64,000 nt of DNA from Palsa-1392 sp036490335 (GTDB lineage: Bacteria > Verrucomicrobiota > Verrucomicrobiia > Chthoniobacterales > UBA10450). The notes beneath the pieces are model-generated. The model was not told the DNA's origin and ran no database searches. It saw only the letters and a program-made list of their open reading frames with translations. The position numbers were made by a program, and so were the translations under genes. Below, piece after piece: positions 61,180 to 64,000 of the stretch (position 1 is its first letter; each line of letters begins with the position of its first letter). The stretch lies in assembly GCA_036490335.1 (NCBI GenBank), contig DASXEB010000010.1, forward strand, positions 1 through 64,000. The letters run 5' to 3'.

Positions 61180-62832
61180 TCAGGGCACGACCGTGAGGGT
61201 GAGATCGTTCCCATCGCCGCCTTCGTAGCTGGCCTGGAGATTCTGCCCGTTCACATTCAGGATCGTTCCGTCGGCCAGATTGCTGAAGGTGCCGCTGATT
61301 GGGGTTTTGCTTGTATTGCTGATGATGGTCAGGACCGATCCCTCTTTCAGGCTGCCGGTGCCGGTGAGATTGAACGTCGCTCCGGGCGTGATGGTGACCC
61401 CCTTGGCCACAACCTCGTCGGCGCTCGCCTTGGATTTACTCGCCGTGAAAGTGCAGGCGTAGATCCCGTTCGACTGAAAGGTGAGGGTGCTGGCGGCGGT
61501 CAACGTCGTCGGCTGGCTCCCGCCCAACGCCGGAGCGACCGTGGCGCTCCCGTTATTCCCACTGCCGATGGTGAGCGGTCCGCCGACGATTCCGCTTCCG
61601 CCGAGCGTGCCGATGTTGATGTAAACCAGCCCTGTGCCGGTGGCCGAACCGCTCGCGTTCCCGACCGCCAGCGTGCCTGCGCCGACCATCGTCTGCCCGG
61701 TATAAGTGTTGGCGCCGGTGAGAGTGAGCGTGCCGCTGCCTGTCTTTGTCAACGATCCCGCGCCGCCCGAGGGATTTTGGAGCAGGCCGGAAAAGGTCGT
61801 GCTCATATTATTGCCGCCAACGCTGAGCGGATGGTCGTGATTCAAAGTCACGATCCCATCGCCCTCCAGCGAACCGATCGTCAACGCCTTCGAGTGCGTG
61901 GTGGCATCTTCCATCACGCCGGTCCCGAAAACCTCCACCCGCGCCGTGTCGCCGTAGGATTGATCCCCAAACGAAACCGTCCCGCCCTCGCCGCCGTTCG
62001 TGCCGCCATTGGCGATCAACGTCGCCGTGGTCGCATGCGTCGTCTCGAAAAAGACCACCCGGCCGCCCTGCGCGCCGGGCACCGCGCTGCCGTTCGCGAT
62101 CATGGTCGAATTGGCCGCGTCGCTCCCCAGTAGCTCGGTCGAGCCGCCATCAGCCCCGGCCGCGGTGCCGCCATTGTTAATATAGGTCGCGTCCCCCGCC
62201 GTCACGCTATCGAAGAAATTCGTCTCCCCGCCGGCCGCTCCGTCAGCCGCGCCGCCGTTATTGATAAAAGTCGCATTCCCGCCCGTGGCGTGCCCGACCA
62301 GGTCGGTATGCGCGCCGTAGGCCCCGGGCACGGTGCAGCCCTGATTGATGATCATCGCCGACCCCGCGCTCGAATGGTCGCTAAAACCCAGCTCCCCGGT
62401 GTAGATCGTCGCCCCCGCCTCACAGGTGATGACGCAATTGGGATCGATCGAGGCGTAGTTGTAAAACTCAAGCGATCCATTCTTGCCCCGGTCGCCCAGC
62501 GTAAGGACGAAATCCTGCTCGATCCCGGAATCGTTGAACAACCCGCGGCTGAGGAAAACAGTCGCGCTGCCCATCGTGCTGATGGTGTAAGCGCTCGCCC
62601 CCGCCTCGAAAGTCAGCGCCGCGATGCTGACATCGAAATTGGCGATCACCTGCGTCCCGCTCGACTGCGCGAAGCTGGCGCTGTCCGGCAGAGCCCGCGG
62701 CACCTGGTGCGGCGTCCAATTCAGCCGGTGCGACCAGTCGTTATCCACCGGACTCGCCGACCACGTGGCGCTGCCGGCCCAGAGTTGAATGGGAAAAGCG
62801 AACGCAATTAAAACAATCAATCTTGCTTTCAT
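61180..62832 (-). CDS. Exported autotransporter-type beta-strand repeat protein
   Basis: This 550-residue protein has a signal peptide (KARLIVLIAFAFPIQLWAGS). Central tandem units of about 35 residues resemble ATFINNGGAADGAAGGET, with related copies at TYINNGGTAAGADGGST and TLIANGGTNGGEGGTV. After them comes a classical autotransporter-associated repeat (GSLTKTGSGTLTLTGANTY, then TMVGAGTLAVGN). No C-terminal beta-barrel or anchor is evident. Verrucomicrobiota often have many such surface proteins; their roles are mostly unknown. Confidence 0.75.
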   Translation of the reverse strand: MKARLIVLIAFAFPIQLWAGSATWSASPVDNDWSHRLNWTPHQVPRALPDSASFAQSSGTQVIANFDVSIAALTFEAGASAYTISTMGSATVFLSRGLFNDSGIEQDFVLTLGDRGKNGSLEFYNYASIDPNCVITCEAGATIYTGELGFSDHSSAGSAMIINQGCTVPGAYGAHTDLVGHATGGNATFINNGGAADGAAGGETNFFDSVTAGDATYINNGGTAAGADGGSTELLGSDAANSTMIANGSAVPGAQGGRVVFFETTHATTATLIANGGTNGGEGGTVSFGDQSYGDTARVEVFGTGVMEDATTHSKALTIGSLEGDGIVTLNHDHPLSVGGNNMSTTFSGLLQNPSGGAGSLTKTGSGTLTLTGANTYTGQTMVGAGTLAVGNASGSATGTGLVYINIGTLGGSGIVGGPLTIGSGNNGSATVAPALGGSQPTTLTAASTLTFQSNGIYACTFTASKSKASADEVVAKGVTITPGATFNLTGTGSLKEGSVLTIISNTSKTPISGTFSNLADGTILNVNGQNLQASYEGGDGNDLTLTVVP

Positions 62833-62862
62833 AAATCTCTCGATCAGGCCACGGCCGCGGCC

Positions 62863-63681
62863 TCACGGCGGGGTGATCTTGCAGACGGTATTCGACCCGT
62901 TGTTTGCCACCCAAATGCTGCTCCCATCGAAGGCGACCGCCACCGGTCCCGGGCCCACCTTCACCGCTCGATCAGGAACGGCGTCCTTCAACCTCAACGT
63001 CGCGACCCGCCGCGCGTCGGCCAGTGAAACCCAGAGATGCTGCCCGTCCGACACCATCCCCTCGGGCAGCGACCCCAACGTCACCGTCGCCAGGATCGCG
63101 CCATCCGCGATCCGAATCTTGCTCACCGTGCCCTCATAAAAGGTGCTCACCCAAAGACTCGTCCCATCAAAAACAATACCCTCCGGATCACCGCTCACCG
63201 TCACACTCCGCAGCATCGTCCCATCGCTCGCCCGCAACACCGTCACCGTGTCGTCGAACGCGTTCGTCGCCCAGATATTCTTCCCGTCAAAAGCGAGACC
63301 GACCGACCCATCGCCCGTCGCGTAAGCGCCGAGCGTCGTCCCATCACTTCCCCGCAGCTTCGTCACCGTCTTGCCCTGGTTTGCCACCCAGACATTCCCG
63401 CCCTCGCACAACACCGTCAGCGGATCGAAGCCGACCAGAAACGTCCCGAGATTCGCCCCATCGCTCGCCCGCAGCTTCGAGACCGTGCTACTCCCCTCGT
63501 TCGTCACCCACACATTCGCTCCGTCAAACGCCACATCCGACGGCCGGCTCTGCACGACAAAAAACTCCACATCCCCCGTCGCCCGCTGCGCCCCCGCCGC
63601 CATTCCGGCGAGAAACATTCCGCCCCCCGCAAAAAGCATCGCGGACAAAATGGAACGAACAATCGGCTGGTTGAATTTCAT
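62863..63681 (-). CDS. Exported YncE/Vgb-like beta-propeller protein
   Basis: From ATG 63681 the protein has 272 residues, with AGGAAGGA just upstream as a strong ribosome-binding site; a longer frame to 63801 begins in the palindromic repeats and is rejected. A signal or anchor helix (SILSAMLFAGGGMFLAGMAAGA) is followed by six or seven blades of the form VAFDGANVWVTNEGSSTVSK, each ending LRASDGxxLGT. This is the NHL/YVTN propeller pattern, as in virginiamycin B lyase. No lyase residues could be confirmed. Confidence 0.75.
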   Translation of the reverse strand: MKFNQPIVRSILSAMLFAGGGMFLAGMAAGAQRATGDVEFFVVQSRPSDVAFDGANVWVTNEGSSTVSKLRASDGANLGTFLVGFDPLTVLCEGGNVWVANQGKTVTKLRGSDGTTLGAYATGDGSVGLAFDGKNIWATNAFDDTVTVLRASDGTMLRSVTVSGDPEGIVFDGTSLWVSTFYEGTVSKIRIADGAILATVTLGSLPEGMVSDGQHLWVSLADARRVATLRLKDAVPDRAVKVGPGPVAVAFDGSSIWVANNGSNTVCKITPP

Positions 63682-63799
63682 GGATTCCTTCCTCTCCGGC
63701 GCATCCAAAGCACGCGCCTCCATCTCTTGTCTGAGTGTTTCTGTTCCCGTTGGCAAGCAGAAAAAGTGGCGCAGCCGTCCCGCCTGCCATCCACCCAAC

Positions 63800-63847
63800 A
63801 CAGGCTGGAAGCCTGTGCCACTTCAACAGGCTGGAAGCCTGTGCCAC
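63800..63847. repeat. Two tandem copies of a 22-bp palindromic element
   Basis: ACAGGCTGGAAGCCTGTG followed by CCAC occurs at 63800-63821 and again at 63826-63847, separated by four bases. Each copy contains the inverted arms CAGGCT and AGCCTG around GGA. It lies between divergent genes and looks like a REP-type element. Confidence 0.7.
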
Positions 63848-63900
63848 ACCACTGCCGCGAAGTCTTGACATCAGCCGCGAAACTTGTTCACGATTTCGCC

Positions 63901-64000
63901 ATGAAACCACGCCACCTTCTCCTCACCGCAATCCTCGCCGCCTCCATCTGCCGCGGCGGGGTCGCGCCCGCGCAGGCCGCTTCCCTTACCTTCACACTCG
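63901..64000 (+). CDS. Start of an exported protein, cut by the window edge
   Basis: ATG 63901 opens a frame that is uninterrupted to the right edge (33 codons). It encodes a basic start (KPRH), a hydrophobic core (LLLTAILAASI) and an alanine-rich cleavage region (APAQAA), a typical signal peptide, then SLTFTL. The rest and the family are outside the window. It is divergent from the propeller gene at 62863-63681, with the palindromic repeats between them. Confidence 0.65.
   Translation, partial: MKPRHLLLTAILAASICRGGVAPAQAASLTFTL

Noticed and set aside
1..64000. Search for CRISPR arrays, tRNA and rRNA genes
   Set aside because: No regularly spaced direct repeats of CRISPR size and no tRNA- or rRNA-like conserved stretches were seen; the regularly recurring words are far too short and irregularly spaced.

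Overview
The window looks like a chromosomal segment of a Verrucomicrobiota bacterium, probably Spartobacteria/Chthoniobacterales-like. This is an inference from a G+C-rich coding style, a protein with autotransporter-type beta-strand repeats, secreted proteins carrying paired C-terminal LGPSL-type units, a three-subunit succinate dehydrogenase, and a long SecA ending in a zinc-binding tail. No rRNA, tRNA or CRISPR array was seen. No gene-free stretch exceeds about 300 bases except those made of integron recombination sites.

Region 1 (1-3972) is the distal part of an integron gene-cassette array. Sites bounded by GCCTAAC-like and GTTAGGC boxes, with inverted inner arms and, in the two clearest sites, one unpaired base, separate short, same-strand cassettes: a DUF4386 membrane protein, an ORF-less cassette, a small exported protein with an apparent frameshift, a CPBP-family membrane protease, a four-helix membrane protein and a VOC-family protein. 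The left edge is the end of an IS110-family transposase that appears to have inserted into the first attC. No integrase gene is in view; it would lie to the left.

Region 2 (4141-9610) holds two paralogous exported propeller-like proteins flanking a winged-helix regulator, a YihY/BrkB-family protein and an AI-2E-family permease. Region 3 (8855-12263, minus strand) is sdhCAB. Region 4 (12381-21806, minus) holds a methyltransferase, three tandem paralogous secreted arylsulfotransferase-like proteins and a secreted beta-helix protein.

Region 5 (21987-43285) is a surface-glycan locus. It contains GT2 glycosyltransferases, large GT-C/YfhO-like membrane proteins, SAM methyltransferases, two sulfotransferase-domain proteins, a DegT-family sugar aminotransferase beside an FdtD-like acetyltransferase-ketoisomerase fusion, and a 1174-residue sulfotransferase-GT2-GT4 fusion. 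Together these suggest a glycan with an amino-deoxysugar and possibly sulfate, partly built on polyprenyl-linked sugars.

Region 6 (43353-61027) is housekeeping: pyrE-ridA, secA, a Tat-exported 5'-nucleotidase, 3-methyladenine glycosylase, an APC permease, mnmA, cutA, a metallo-beta-lactamase-rhodanese protein, a GH57 glucan-branching enzyme, an aminotransferase, a two-domain NDK-like protein and prmA. Region 7 (61180-64000) has two more exported repeat proteins, a tandem palindromic repeat and the start of another exported protein.

The strongest unexplained signal is a word repeated through the coding regions. The nonamer GCCTAACGA/TCGTTAGGC occurs 40 times by eye between 43.67 and 61.05 kb, forcing rare TTA, CTA and AGG codons, and is absent after 61.05 kb. 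It is identical to the right-hand box of the attC sites. Between 9.6 and 43.3 kb it is sparse, and a different word, GAGTTA/TAACTC, is repeated about as densely; the switch falls in about 370 bases near 43.3-43.7 kb.
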